Below, one piece after another: positions 24,475 through 33,281 of a DNA stretch of 64,000 nt; the stretch's first letter is position 1, and each line of letters starts with the position of its first letter. A program made the translations under genes and the position numbers. Source of the stretch: Maccoyibacter intestinihominis (lineage in GTDB: Bacteria; Bacillota; Clostridia; Lachnospirales; Lachnospiraceae); the NCBI RefSeq assembly GCF_040096355.1, contig NZ_JBBMEX010000002.1:1-64000 (forward strand), read 5' to 3'. Under the pieces are notes generated by a model. That model saw nothing but the letters and a program-made list of their open reading frames with translations, searched no databases and was not told the origin of the DNA.

Positions 24475-25881
24475 CTATACAGAAAACCGAAAATATTTCA
24501 CGGCATTGTTATAACAGATGTCAGTCACTATTTTAGAAAGCATTTCCCGGTCATTTGGATATTTGCCCTCCTCGACCCATTCCCCGATCAGTTCACAGAG
24601 GATCCTGCGGAAATATTCGTGTCTGGTATAAGACAGAAAACTTCTCGAATCCGTCAACATCCCGATAAAGTTCGACAATACTCCGTTAGCTGCTAAAGAG
24701 CTTAGATGATCCCGCATACCGTCGTAGTGGTCATTGAACCACCAGGCACTTCCATGCTGGATCTTTCCAATCGCAGAATCATCCTGAAAACAGCCAATGA
24801 TCGTATCGAGAATGGCATTGTCATTGGGATTCAGGGAATAGAGAATCGTCTTTGGAAGCTCATTTGTCAGTGAGAGTTCATTTAAAAAATCAGCCAGTTC
24901 ATTTAAAGGAGCCGAATAGCCGATACTGTCAAAACCGGTGTCAGGACCTAAACGTTTGAACTGCCTTTGGTTATTATTGCGTTTGACACCATAGTGAAGT
25001 TGCATTGCCCAGCCTAATTTGTGGTACTGTTTTCCTAAAAAAGTAAGCAGGGCAGTTTCAAACTGCATACGTTCTTCGAAAGAAACCGGACGTTCATCGA
25101 GAACCTTAGAAAAAATAGCCTCTGCATCTTCTTCGGAGCAGGGTTTCCACGGAATATGGGAAAAACTGTGGTCAGAAATGCAGCAGCCATGCTCCTGAAA
25201 GAAGCCCATACGGCGTTTCAGTGCCAAACAGAGTGTCTGGAATGAAGAAATCTTTAAATGAGTCACTTCTCCTAAGGAAAGAAGATAGTCACAAAAGGCA
25301 GGACTGTCAATGGCAAAAGCACGGTCAGGCCTCCAGGTTGGGAGTACCATAACATCAAAGCTGTTATCCTGTGAGATTTCCTCATGCCATTTCAGACTGT
25401 CAATCGGGTCATCTGTGGTACATATTAAATGTACATTAGATTTTTTGATCAATTCTCTGGCACACATATCAGGATTGTCTAAGCGTTCGTTACATAATTC
25501 CCAGACCTCCGGTGCAGTCTTTTCACTTAAGATCCCATTATATCCAAAATAGCGTTGCAGTTCTAAATGACTCCAATGGTAGAGTGGATTTCCGATACAT
25601 TTTTCTAAGGTCTTAGCCCACATAAAGAATTTCTCGCGGTCTTCCGCATCTCCGGTAATGTATTCTTCATCAATCCCATTTGCCCGCATCAGCCGCCATT
25701 TATAGTGGTCGCCTTCTAACCAGACTCTGGTAATGTTTTCAAACCGTCGGTTCTTTGCGATTTCACGCGGATTCAGATGGCAGTGATAGTCTATGATCGG
25801 CATATTTTTTGCATAATTATGATAGAGCAGCTCTGCCGTCTGATTTGAAAGTAAAAAGTTTTCGTTCATAAATGATTTCAT
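24475..25881 (-). CDS. uxaC: Glucuronate (uronate) isomerase
   Basis: First step of hexuronate breakdown: glucuronate to fructuronate, and galacturonate to tagaturonate. 468 residues, the normal length. Amidohydrolase-type metal motif IIDYHCHLNPREI (about 30-42), the family stretch ICTTDDPIDSLKWHEEI (about 152) and the C-terminal block LTDSRSFLSYTRHEYFRRILCELIGEWVEEGKYP. The minus-strand start at 25881 follows AAGGAGG. It is divergent from the transporter and mannonate genes, sharing an intergenic region of 99 bases. Confidence 0.97.
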   Translation of the reverse strand: MKSFMNENFLLSNQTAELLYHNYAKNMPIIDYHCHLNPREIAKNRRFENITRVWLEGDHYKWRLMRANGIDEEYITGDAEDREKFFMWAKTLEKCIGNPLYHWSHLELQRYFGYNGILSEKTAPEVWELCNERLDNPDMCARELIKKSNVHLICTTDDPIDSLKWHEEISQDNSFDVMVLPTWRPDRAFAIDSPAFCDYLLSLGEVTHLKISSFQTLCLALKRRMGFFQEHGCCISDHSFSHIPWKPCSEEDAEAIFSKVLDERPVSFEERMQFETALLTFLGKQYHKLGWAMQLHYGVKRNNNQRQFKRLGPDTGFDSIGYSAPLNELADFLNELSLTNELPKTILYSLNPNDNAILDTIIGCFQDDSAIGKIQHGSAWWFNDHYDGMRDHLSSLAANGVLSNFIGMLTDSRSFLSYTRHEYFRRILCELIGEWVEEGKYPNDREMLSKIVTDICYNNAVKYFRFSV

Positions 25882-25980
25882 TTTTTCCTCCTTGCATAAA
25901 GCGCAGAAATATTGGTCATGCTGATAAAAGTATTTCTTTCATAAGCAAAAAATATACAAAAGGAATTGGAGGAATCATAT

Positions 25981-27378
25981 ATGAGTGAGAAAAATGAGGC
26001 ACGCCCCTTTGGTGCGAGGGATAAATGGGGGTATTTGTTTGGAGATTTTGGAAATGATTTTACCTTTATCTTTGCAAGCTCTTATCTGATGGTTTTCTAT
26101 ACAAAGGTTTGGGGGATTTCTGCAAAGACCGTTGGAATTCTCTTTTTAGTATCCCGCTGTGTGGATGCGTTTACTGACATTGGAATGGGAAGGATCGTGG
26201 ATTCCATAGAAACGGCAAAAGACGGGCGGTTCCGCTGCTGGCTGCGCCGGATGTGCGGTCCGGTGGCATTGACAAGTTTTCTGATGTATCAGTCAGGGTT
26301 AGCAGGGGCATCTATGACCGTCAAACTGATCTATATGTTTGTAACCTATATTTTATGGGGTTCAATATTTTATACGTCAATTAATATTCCCTACGGTTCT
26401 ATGGCATCGGCGATTTCCGAGGAGCCAAAAGATCGTGCGGCACTTTCTGTCTATCGTTCATTAGGAGCTATTTTTGCAGCAACCTTTATCAGTGTCGTAA
26501 CACCGCTGATCATCTACTATACCGATGTCAATGGAAATCAGGTGGTCAGTGGAAGGAACTTTACGATCTTAGCAGGCGTTTTTTCCATAGCAGCCATTAT
26601 CTGTTATCTGCTCTGCTATGCAATGACGACAGAGCGTGTACAGATAGAGAAGAAAGAACGTGGGGAAAACACCGGTCTTGGTGCAGCAGTGAAAGGGATT
26701 TTTACAAGCAGGGCATTGATGTCTGTCATTTTAGCAGCCATTCTGCTCTTATTAGCAACACTGATGAGTCAGGGGATCAACACCTATCTGTTTGCCGATT
26801 ATTTTAAAGATACCAAGGCACTGGCACTGTTCAGCCTTTTGAACCTGCCATCGGGGATCATCGTGGCAGTTGTTTCCGGAAAAATTTCCACGCGCTACGG
26901 AAAAAAAGAGTCTGCCGCGATCGGATGCTTCTTGGCAGGGATCATCTATCTGATCATTTACTTTTTACACACGAAAAGCCTTGCGGTGTTCATCACACTT
27001 TCTTTCTTTGCAATGTTAGGAATGAACTATTTCAATATGCTGATCTGGGCACTGATCACAGATGTGATCGATGACAAAGAGGTGCGGACACATTCCCGCG
27101 ATGATGGAACCGTATACGGATTCTATTCTTTTGCAAGAAAAGTCGGACAGGCATTGGCAGGAGGAGTCAGTGGTTTTGCACTTTCCGCTATCGGATATGA
27201 TTCCCTTGCAGCGGCGCAAACCGCGGAGGTACAGGGCGGAATCTACGGGATCGCAACGTTATTTCCAGGAATTGTCTATATCCTCGTAGGACTGGTTATG
27301 ATATTCTTATATCCGTTATCGAAAAAAATTGTAATCCAGAATACAGAAGAATTGAAACGTCGCAGAGAGGAGACTTAA
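25981..27378 (+). CDS. GPH-family glycoside/hexuronide:cation symporter
   Basis: A 465-residue, 12-segment transporter of the GPH/MelB group. RDKWGYLFGDFGNDFTFIFASSYLMVFYTKVWG is the family's N-terminal signature, then SRCVDAFTDIGMGRIVD (about 60) and IPYGSMASAISEEPKDRAALSVYRSLGA (about 140). It should import glucuronides or uronates with Na+ or H+; members beside uxaC/uxuA usually do. Start ATG 25981 behind GGAGG rather than TTG 25966. Three bases separate it from uxuA, so they form one operon. Confidence 0.9.
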   Translation: MSEKNEARPFGARDKWGYLFGDFGNDFTFIFASSYLMVFYTKVWGISAKTVGILFLVSRCVDAFTDIGMGRIVDSIETAKDGRFRCWLRRMCGPVALTSFLMYQSGLAGASMTVKLIYMFVTYILWGSIFYTSINIPYGSMASAISEEPKDRAALSVYRSLGAIFAATFISVVTPLIIYYTDVNGNQVVSGRNFTILAGVFSIAAIICYLLCYAMTTERVQIEKKERGENTGLGAAVKGIFTSRALMSVILAAILLLLATLMSQGINTYLFADYFKDTKALALFSLLNLPSGIIVAVVSGKISTRYGKKESAAIGCFLAGIIYLIIYFLHTKSLAVFITLSFFAMLGMNYFNMLIWALITDVIDDKEVRTHSRDDGTVYGFYSFARKVGQALAGGVSGFALSAIGYDSLAAAQTAEVQGGIYGIATLFPGIVYILVGLVMIFLYPLSKKIVIQNTEELKRRREET

Positions 27379-27381
27379 AAC

Positions 27382-28434
27382 ATGAAATTATCATTCAGAT
27401 GGTATGGAGCGGATGACAAAGTAACATTGGAAAATATCCGTCAGATACCGAAAATGGAAGCCATTGTAACAGCAGTCTATGATGTACCGGTTGGAGAGGT
27501 ATGGAGTGAAAAATCAATTGCAGATTTAAAAAAACAGGTGGAAGAAAACGGACTGAAATTTGAAGTGATCGAGAGTATTCCGGTGCATGAGGAGATCAAG
27601 CTCGGAAAACCGGACAGAGACCGCTATATTGAGAATTATTGCGAAAATATCAAGAAGGTGGCAAAAGCAGGCGTGAAATGTATCTGCTATAACTTTATGC
27701 CGGTATTTGACTGGACGAGAACCCAGTTAGACCACAGATTGCCGGATGGCTCCACTACCTTAGTTTATTATCAGGAACAGGTCGATAAAGTAGATCCGCT
27801 GAAAACAGACAGCGATCTGACCCTGCCGGGCTGGGATGCTTCATACAGCAGGGAAGAATTAAAAGGGATTGTAGCAGAGTATCAGAAATTAAGTGAAGAG
27901 GATCTGTGGAACAATCTGGAATATTTCCTGAAAAAAATCATTCCGGTAGCGGCAGAGTATGATGTCAACATGGCAATTCATGAGGATGATCCATGCTGGA
28001 GTATTTTTGGACTTCCACGCATTATTACCGATGAAAAAAATCTTGACCGCTTCTTAAAATTAGTGGATGACAGACACAATGGGATCACACTCTGTACGGG
28101 TTCTCTTGGATGCTCCGGACACAACGATGTAGCAAAGATGGCAGCAAAATATGCGGCAATGGGAAGAATCCACTTTGTGCATATGAGAAATGTCAAGATA
28201 TTGGATAATGGATTTGAAGAAAGTGCACATCCGTCCTCCTGTGGAACACTGGATATGTATGCGATCGCAAAAGCATTGTATGACAATGGCTTTGACGGCT
28301 ATATCCGCCCTGATCATGGAAGAATGATATGGGGCGAGACCGGAAGAGCAGGATATGGACTGTATGACAGGGCGCTGGGGGCAGCATATCTGAATGGGTT
28401 GTGGGAGGCAATTGAGAAAGAGAGTGTGAAGTAG
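27382..28434 (+). CDS. uxuA: Mannonate dehydratase
   Basis: Dehydrates D-mannonate to 2-keto-3-deoxygluconate. 350 residues, typical length. Family blocks: SFRWYGADDKVTLENIRQIP (start), CICYNFMPVFDWTRTQLDH (about 95-115), NMAIHEDDPCWSIFGLPRI with the metal-binding His and Asp (about 195), LCTGSLGCSGHND, HFVHMRNVK and IRPDHGRMIWGE (about 310). RBS GGAGAGGAG inside the end of the transporter gene. The next pathway gene, fructuronate reductase, follows only after a 660-base repeat-filled gap. Confidence 0.97.
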   Translation: MKLSFRWYGADDKVTLENIRQIPKMEAIVTAVYDVPVGEVWSEKSIADLKKQVEENGLKFEVIESIPVHEEIKLGKPDRDRYIENYCENIKKVAKAGVKCICYNFMPVFDWTRTQLDHRLPDGSTTLVYYQEQVDKVDPLKTDSDLTLPGWDASYSREELKGIVAEYQKLSEEDLWNNLEYFLKKIIPVAAEYDVNMAIHEDDPCWSIFGLPRIITDEKNLDRFLKLVDDRHNGITLCTGSLGCSGHNDVAKMAAKYAAMGRIHFVHMRNVKILDNGFEESAHPSSCGTLDMYAIAKALYDNGFDGYIRPDHGRMIWGETGRAGYGLYDRALGAAYLNGLWEAIEKESVK

Positions 28435-28470
28435 GAGAGAGTGTGGAGCGGGTGAGGGGGTGTTGGCTGG

Positions 28471-28688
28471 GTGTTCTACACACCTCCTTTTGTTCCATGT
28501 CTGGGATTTGGATGTTCTAAATACCCTGTGGGACGTTGCCGGATGGGGACGAAACCGGAGCAAATTCGCCATCCATGGCTCAGTTGCTCCTTTTGCGGGC
28601 ATCCGTGCCCGCAAATTTCTGATATTGACAGGCTATTAAGAACATCCAAAATCCAGCCATAGTCACAAAGAGGAGGTGTGTAGAACAC
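28471..28688. repeat. Palindromic element E1 (218 bp)
   Basis: A nearly self-complementary block after uxuA. Perfect 17-bp terminal inverted repeats (28471-28487 with 28672-28688), a second perfect 12-bp stem (28507-28518 with 28639-28650), and two apical hairpins: 28557-28590 (GGAGCAA...TTGCTCC around GCCATCCATGGC) and 28592-28615 (TTTGCGGGCA...TGCCCGCAAA). Read in reverse complement, its centre aligns base for base with element E2, with changes that keep the stems. No ORF in it is credible. Confidence 0.85.
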
Positions 28689-28727
28689 AGCAACATAACC
28701 GTCCCCTCAACGAACACCCCAACCACA

Positions 28728-28759
28728 CGTTTCTCCTTCTCAATTGAGAAGGAGAAACG
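28728..28759. repeat. Perfect 32-bp palindrome
   Basis: CGTTTCTCCTTCTCAA followed by its exact reverse complement, between E1 and E2. ACACTTTTT follows a few bases later, so it could be a terminator for the uxuA transcript, though the T-run is not adjacent to the stem. Confidence 0.65.
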
Positions 28760-28788
28760 AAACACTTTTTAGTTGTGCTGAATTGGTA

Positions 28789-29022
28789 TGTTGTGCTGTC
28801 ACGCATGGGGTAGCGGTTGTGACTCTGTCCGGGATTTAGAAGTTCCTGCCACTCCGGATTATAACAGAAATTTTCGGACAGGGATGTCCGAAAAAGGCAC
28901 AACCGCCATGGATGGCGGATTTGTGCCGCTTTCGTACGATTCCGGTATAGCGAATCCGGAGTGCATGGAACTTCTTATCCCGGATAGCGGAATCAACAGA
29001 TGCCCATGTATGACAGCAAACA
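28789..29022. repeat. Palindromic element E2 (about 234 bp)
   Basis: Two imperfectly complementary arms of about 72 bases (28789-28861 and 28951-29022; the best block is TCCGGGAT...AGAAGTTCC...ACTCCGGATT) enclose two hairpins: TCGGACA-GGGA-TGTCCGA (28874-28891) and GGCACAA...TTTGTGCC (28896-28926) around GCCATGGATGGC. Same family as E1 in opposite orientation. The rest of the gap up to 29098 holds only A-rich DNA and the RBS of the next gene. Confidence 0.85.
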
Positions 29023-29097
29023 GAAAAAATTAGAACAACATCAAAACAACATGAAAAAAACAATCATCATAAGCAATCATAAGGAAGGAGAACACAC

Positions 29098-29946
29098 ATG
29101 AAACTACCACTTAATACAGACCTGACCGGAAAAACGGTCGTCATCACAGGAGCAGGAGGAGTCCTTGGTGGCATGTTCGCAAAAGCATTAGCACAGGCTG
29201 GCGGAAAGGTTGCACTTTTAGACCTGAATCAGGAAGCAGCGGAGAAAGCAGCAAAGGAGATCAGCGAAGAGGGTTATATAGCAAAAGGCTATGCGGCAAA
29301 TGTACTGCAAAAAGAAAGCCTTGCAGCAGCGCATGAACAGATCAAAAAAGACTTTGGCTTGTGCGATATTCTGATCAATGGTGCGGGTGGAAATAATCCG
29401 AAGGCAACCACAGATCAGGAATATTATGTGCCGGGAGAATTAAAAGAGGGAGAAAAATCATTCTTTGATCTAGAACAGAGCGGAGTGGAATTTGTATTCA
29501 ACCTGAACTTTATCGGAACACTGCTGCCAACGCAGGAATTTGCACAGGATATGTTAGAGAAAGAAGGATGTAATATCATCAATATTTCTTCCATGAACGC
29601 TTATACACCGTTAACAAAGATTCCTGCATACAGTGGGGCAAAAGCGGCTGTATCGAATTTTACGGAGTGGTTAGCAGTGCATTTTTCAAAAAGCCGCATC
29701 CGTGTCAATGGAATAGCACCGGGATTTTTTGCAACAAAACAGAATCGAGAGCTTTTATTTGAAAAAGATGGCACACCGACACCACGAACAGGAAAAATCT
29801 TAGCAGCGACACCGTTAGGACGTTTTGGAGAATCCGAAGAATTGATCGGAACACTGCTGTTTTTACTGAATAACGAAGCCTCCGGCTTTATTACCGGTGT
29901 CGTGATCCCGGTAGACGGAGGATTTCAAGCATATTCAGGAGTATAA
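29098..29946 (+). CDS. uxuB: SDR-type fructuronate (mannonate) oxidoreductase
   Basis: A 282-residue short-chain dehydrogenase. NAD(P)-binding TGAGGVLGGMFAKAL (about 18-32), INGAGGNNPKAT (about 97), catalytic Ser of INISSMNAY (about 160) and Y-x-x-x-K in AYSGAKAAV (about 176). Length and the inserted GEKSFFDLEQSGVEFVFNLNFIGTLL stretch are those of the SDR mannonate oxidoreductases found beside uxuA in Firmicutes (Bacillus YjmF type), unrelated in fold to E. coli UxuB. Converts fructuronate to mannonate, linking UxaC and UxuA. RBS AAGGAAGGAG. Confidence 0.88.
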   Translation: MKLPLNTDLTGKTVVITGAGGVLGGMFAKALAQAGGKVALLDLNQEAAEKAAKEISEEGYIAKGYAANVLQKESLAAAHEQIKKDFGLCDILINGAGGNNPKATTDQEYYVPGELKEGEKSFFDLEQSGVEFVFNLNFIGTLLPTQEFAQDMLEKEGCNIINISSMNAYTPLTKIPAYSGAKAAVSNFTEWLAVHFSKSRIRVNGIAPGFFATKQNRELLFEKDGTPTPRTGKILAATPLGRFGESEELIGTLLFLLNNEASGFITGVVIPVDGGFQAYSGV

Positions 29947-29957
29947 ATGGAGGGCAT

Positions 29958-31727
29958 ATGGTAAAAGTAGATTTAACAAAAAAACCTTATTTTTTAGAAA
30001 AAGAAGATATACAGTGGGTAGAAGATACCATTGCAGAAATGACAACGGAAGAAAAGATCGGACAGCTTTTTGTAAATATGGGTTCCGAGCGAAGCGAGGG
30101 GTACCTGAAAGATGTTTTAGAAAAATATCACATCGGTGCGGTGCGTTACAATCCGGGAACATCTAAAGAAGTGCATGAGCAGAACCGTATTTTGCAGGAA
30201 AATGCCAAGATCCCGCTTTTGATCGCAGCCAATACCGAAGCGGGTGGAAACGGAGCCTGCACCGATGGAACAGAGATTGGCGTAGAGGTTAAGATCGGAG
30301 CCACCAATGACCCGAAATATGCCTATGAGATGGGAAGAGTGTCCGGGATCGAAGCGGTGGCACTTGGATGCAACTGGTCTTTTGCACCGATCACCGATAT
30401 CAACCGCAATTGGAGAAATCCGATCATTTCCTCGAGAAGTTTTGGTTCCGACCCGGATATGGTGTTAGAAATGTCCAAAGCCTATATGAAAGGTTTTATG
30501 GAAAGTAACATGGTCTGTGCCATGAAACATTTTCCGGGCGATGGAATCGACGAAAGGGATCAGCACTTAAGCAATTCGGTCAACACTTATTCCACGGAAG
30601 AATGGGATGCAACCTTTGGAAAAGTATACAGTGGAATGATCGATGCCGGGGTTCATACCGTTATGGCAGGTCATATCATGCTTCCTTCCTATCAAAAATA
30701 TTTTAATCATCAGATGGAATTAGAAGACACACTTCCGGCAACACTGTCAAAAGAACTGATTGACGGACTCTTAAAAGAAAAATTAGGCTTTAACGGAATG
30801 GTCGTGACCGATGCGTCTCATATGGTAGGTATGACATCCGTCATGAAGCGAAGCAAAATGCTTCCGACAGCGATCGCAGCGGGTTGTGATATGTTCTTAT
30901 TCTTCAATGACCCGGAGGAAGATTTTTCTTATATGATGGAAGGTTATCGTAGTGGGATCATTACAGAAGAACGCTTAGAGGATGCCCTTCGCAGAATCCT
31001 TGGCATCAAGGCATATTTAGGACTGCATAAGAAAAATAAAAAAGAGATCGTTCCTCCAAAAGAAGGCTTAAACGTCATCGGAACTCCGGAATTTAAAGAG
31101 ATTGCGGCAGAAGTATCGGACAAAGCCATTACACTGGTAAAAAATACGGGAACTTCACCGTTGCCATTATCCGTAAAAGAGCATAAGAGAATTCTGATCG
31201 TGCCACAGGAGACACCGAACCCGTTTGCATTTATGATGGGGGGAAAGAATAAGAAAAAACCGGTTGAATATTTAAAAGAGAAGTTAGAGGCAGAAGGATT
31301 TGAAGTCACGATCTATGAATCCATGATGGATAAGATATTAAAAGCCCCGGAGGAAGAAGCAGGAAAAATGATGTTAAATATGTATGCCGGAAAAGCTCCG
31401 ATTTCCTCAATCACAGATAATTATGATCTGATCATCCAGCTTGCCGAGATCACCAACCTCTTTGGAGTGACACAACGTATCAACTGGAAAATGAGTAAGG
31501 GAACGCCGGATATTCCGTGGTATGTGCATGAAGTGCCAACGATTTTTATTTCGTTAGCAAGTCCGTTCCACTTAGCAGATGTTCCGCAGGTAAAAACGTA
31601 TATCAACTGCTATGACAAGAATGAACACACGTTAGATGCACTGGTGGAAAAACTTTTAGGACGTTCGGAATTTGCGGGAACAGATCCGGTAGATTCTTTC
31701 TGCGGTATGATGGATACCAGAATATAG
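29958..31727 (+). CDS. Glycoside hydrolase family 3 protein
   Basis: A 589-residue cytoplasmic GH3 enzyme (no signal peptide). TIM-barrel domain at about 20-350 with NagZ-like KHFPGDGIDERDQH (about 190), which carries the Asp-His dyad of beta-N-acetylhexosaminidases, and nucleophile region GFNGMVVTDASHMVGM (about 276). A C-terminal alpha/beta domain follows (about 380-585). The substrate is open: the D-x-H-type loop suggests N-acetylglucosaminide chemistry, perhaps phosphorolysis, but the uxu setting suggests release of a uronic-acid-linked sugar. 11 bases after uxuB, with RBS GGAGG. Confidence 0.85.
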   Translation: MVKVDLTKKPYFLEKEDIQWVEDTIAEMTTEEKIGQLFVNMGSERSEGYLKDVLEKYHIGAVRYNPGTSKEVHEQNRILQENAKIPLLIAANTEAGGNGACTDGTEIGVEVKIGATNDPKYAYEMGRVSGIEAVALGCNWSFAPITDINRNWRNPIISSRSFGSDPDMVLEMSKAYMKGFMESNMVCAMKHFPGDGIDERDQHLSNSVNTYSTEEWDATFGKVYSGMIDAGVHTVMAGHIMLPSYQKYFNHQMELEDTLPATLSKELIDGLLKEKLGFNGMVVTDASHMVGMTSVMKRSKMLPTAIAAGCDMFLFFNDPEEDFSYMMEGYRSGIITEERLEDALRRILGIKAYLGLHKKNKKEIVPPKEGLNVIGTPEFKEIAAEVSDKAITLVKNTGTSPLPLSVKEHKRILIVPQETPNPFAFMMGGKNKKKPVEYLKEKLEAEGFEVTIYESMMDKILKAPEEEAGKMMLNMYAGKAPISSITDNYDLIIQLAEITNLFGVTQRINWKMSKGTPDIPWYVHEVPTIFISLASPFHLADVPQVKTYINCYDKNEHTLDALVEKLLGRSEFAGTDPVDSFCGMMDTRI

Positions 31728-31739
31728 TGGGAGAACAAT

Positions 31740-32567
31740 ATGAAAAAAGAGCATGACTATTTAATCTGTATTGACAGTGACGGCTGTGCCATGGACACCA
31801 TGAACAGCAAACATTTTTATTGCTTCGGACCGGAATGGGTAAAGCAGTACGGCTTAGAAGACATCCAAGAAGAGGCATTAAAATACTGGAATCAGATCAA
31901 TCTCTATTCAAAAACCCGTGGCATCAATCGCTTCAAAGGACTTGCCATGGGATTAGAATGGGCAAAAGAAAAAGGTTATGAGACAGAGGGACAGGAGGAG
32001 TTCGTGGCTTGGACAAAAGAGGCACCGGAACTTTCAAATCCTGCCCTTCTGGCTCAATGCCAGAAAAAGAAGAATCCCTGTATGGAACAGGCACTTTTGT
32101 GGAGTATTCATGTCAATCTTGCCGTCAAAGAGCCGGGAATGGAACAGGGAGTATTTTACGGAGTCAGAGAAGCATTAGAAAAAATGAGCCCAAAAGCGGA
32201 TTTAGCAGTGGTATCTTCGGCAAATGCACAGGCGGTGGAAGAAGAGTGGTCAAAGTATGAGTTAAAGCCATACTGCAAAGCACTGCTTAGTCAGGAAGCG
32301 GGCAATAAGGCAGAGTGTATCCAAAAACTCTCGGCTCTCGGCTATCCGCCGGAGCAGATCCTGATGGTAGGAGATGCCATGGGAGATTATGAAGCCGCGA
32401 AGAAAAACGGTGTCTGGTTCTATCCGATCGTAGTCAATAATGAAAAAGAAAGCTGGCAGCAGCTACAGGAGGAGGCATATCCGAAGCTTCTGCATGGAAC
32501 TTTTGATAGGGGGTACCAGAAAGAATTGTTAGACAAGTTTGAGAGAGGATTTCAAAAAACATTATAG
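31740..32567 (+). CDS. HAD-superfamily phosphatase-like hydrolase
   Basis: A 275-residue HAD protein. Motif I ICIDSDGCAMDTM (Asp nucleophile and the +2 Asp at about 10-12), motif II in LAVVSSANAQ (about 158), motif III Lys region, and motif IV LMVGDAMGDYEAAKKNGVWFYPI (about 203). A large helical cap lies between motifs I and II. It probably removes phosphate from a sugar phosphate or related metabolite. It is the last gene of the hexuronate operon (13 bases after the GH3 gene); no partner chemistry can be named. Confidence 0.8.
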   Translation: MKKEHDYLICIDSDGCAMDTMNSKHFYCFGPEWVKQYGLEDIQEEALKYWNQINLYSKTRGINRFKGLAMGLEWAKEKGYETEGQEEFVAWTKEAPELSNPALLAQCQKKKNPCMEQALLWSIHVNLAVKEPGMEQGVFYGVREALEKMSPKADLAVVSSANAQAVEEEWSKYELKPYCKALLSQEAGNKAECIQKLSALGYPPEQILMVGDAMGDYEAAKKNGVWFYPIVVNNEKESWQQLQEEAYPKLLHGTFDRGYQKELLDKFERGFQKTL

Positions 32568-32703
32568 CATTATGAGTTGATACAATATTTGATATGTATT
32601 TTTAGATGAATAGATGATAGAACGTAAGAATTATCATACAGTACAACTGTGTAAATACGCTGGATATTGTATACAGTACTAACACTTAGAACGTATTGTA
32701 TGT

Positions 32704-32878
32704 AAGTAGTCGGTCACCTGCACAAATCGAATATTCCGGGTTTCCTTGTGCAGACCATTCCAATGAACCTCCTAAAACAGAAATCGTGTTCGCCAGTGGG
32801 CTTCACGATTTCTTGAGTTTCATTTCCATTGCACAAAAAGAAACCTTCCATATCCGATTTGTGCAGGCACTACGTTAC
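32704..32878. repeat. Palindromic element E3 (about 175 bp)
   Basis: Imperfect inverted arms of about 85 bases (best block CCTGCACAAATCG, 32717-32729, with its complement near 32854-32866) close on a long apical hairpin GAAATCGTG...CACGATTTC (32780-32812) with GCC-AGT-GGGC at the tip. Layout resembles E1, E2 and E4, but with one apical hairpin and little sequence likeness. Confidence 0.65.
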
Positions 32879-32947
32879 GAGATGGAAAGGTTTGTGTTGT
32901 ATGGGTGAGCATGTTACATAGAGATTTATTTATAGGATTAGAGTGTC

Positions 32948-33236
32948 AAAAAGCGGTTCACAACTTAGTGGCTGGCAACTTGCACAAAACCGGGACTGCT
33001 TTTGTGACTTTGGGAGAAAATTAGTAAATCTTAGTCTGCCTGTTCTTATATAGTGTTTTGCTGCCATGGACGGCAGCAAAAGTCTTAACACCCCATGGAC
33101 GGGGTGTTTAAGACGTACACGTCACCCTATCGTAGCTAATTCAGGCAGACTTAGATTTTCTTATTTTCGTACAACGGAACAAAAGCAGTCCCGGTTTTGT
33201 GCAAGTTTGCCGATCCAAAAACTTGAAACTGCCTTT
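32948..33236. repeat. Palindromic element E4 (about 289 bp)
   Basis: Arms of about 95 bases (32948-33042 and 33141-33236), with an almost perfect central block (AACTTGCACAAAACCGGGAC and onward), enclose two hairpins: TGCTGCCATGGACGGCAGCA (33059-33078) and the 33-base hairpin 33082-33114 with CCCCATGGACGGGG at its tip, then GTAC. The order 'hairpin, AAA, hairpin with CCATGGA, GTAC' is that of E2. With E3 it fills the whole 714-base gap 32568-33281; no gene is seen there. Confidence 0.85.
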
Positions 33237-33281
33237 TAATACCTTAATTTTTACAGGAAGTCTGCTTATTGGAAAATATAC

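Noticed and set aside
25882..25980. Operator GAAATA...TATTTC between uxaC and the transporter gene
   Set aside because: Six-base A/T-rich arms 20 bases apart are expected by chance in such DNA.
28435..29097. Small ORFs on both strands between uxuA and uxuB
   Set aside because: They run through the arms of inverted repeats and are explained by the palindromes; no RBS and no protein-like composition.
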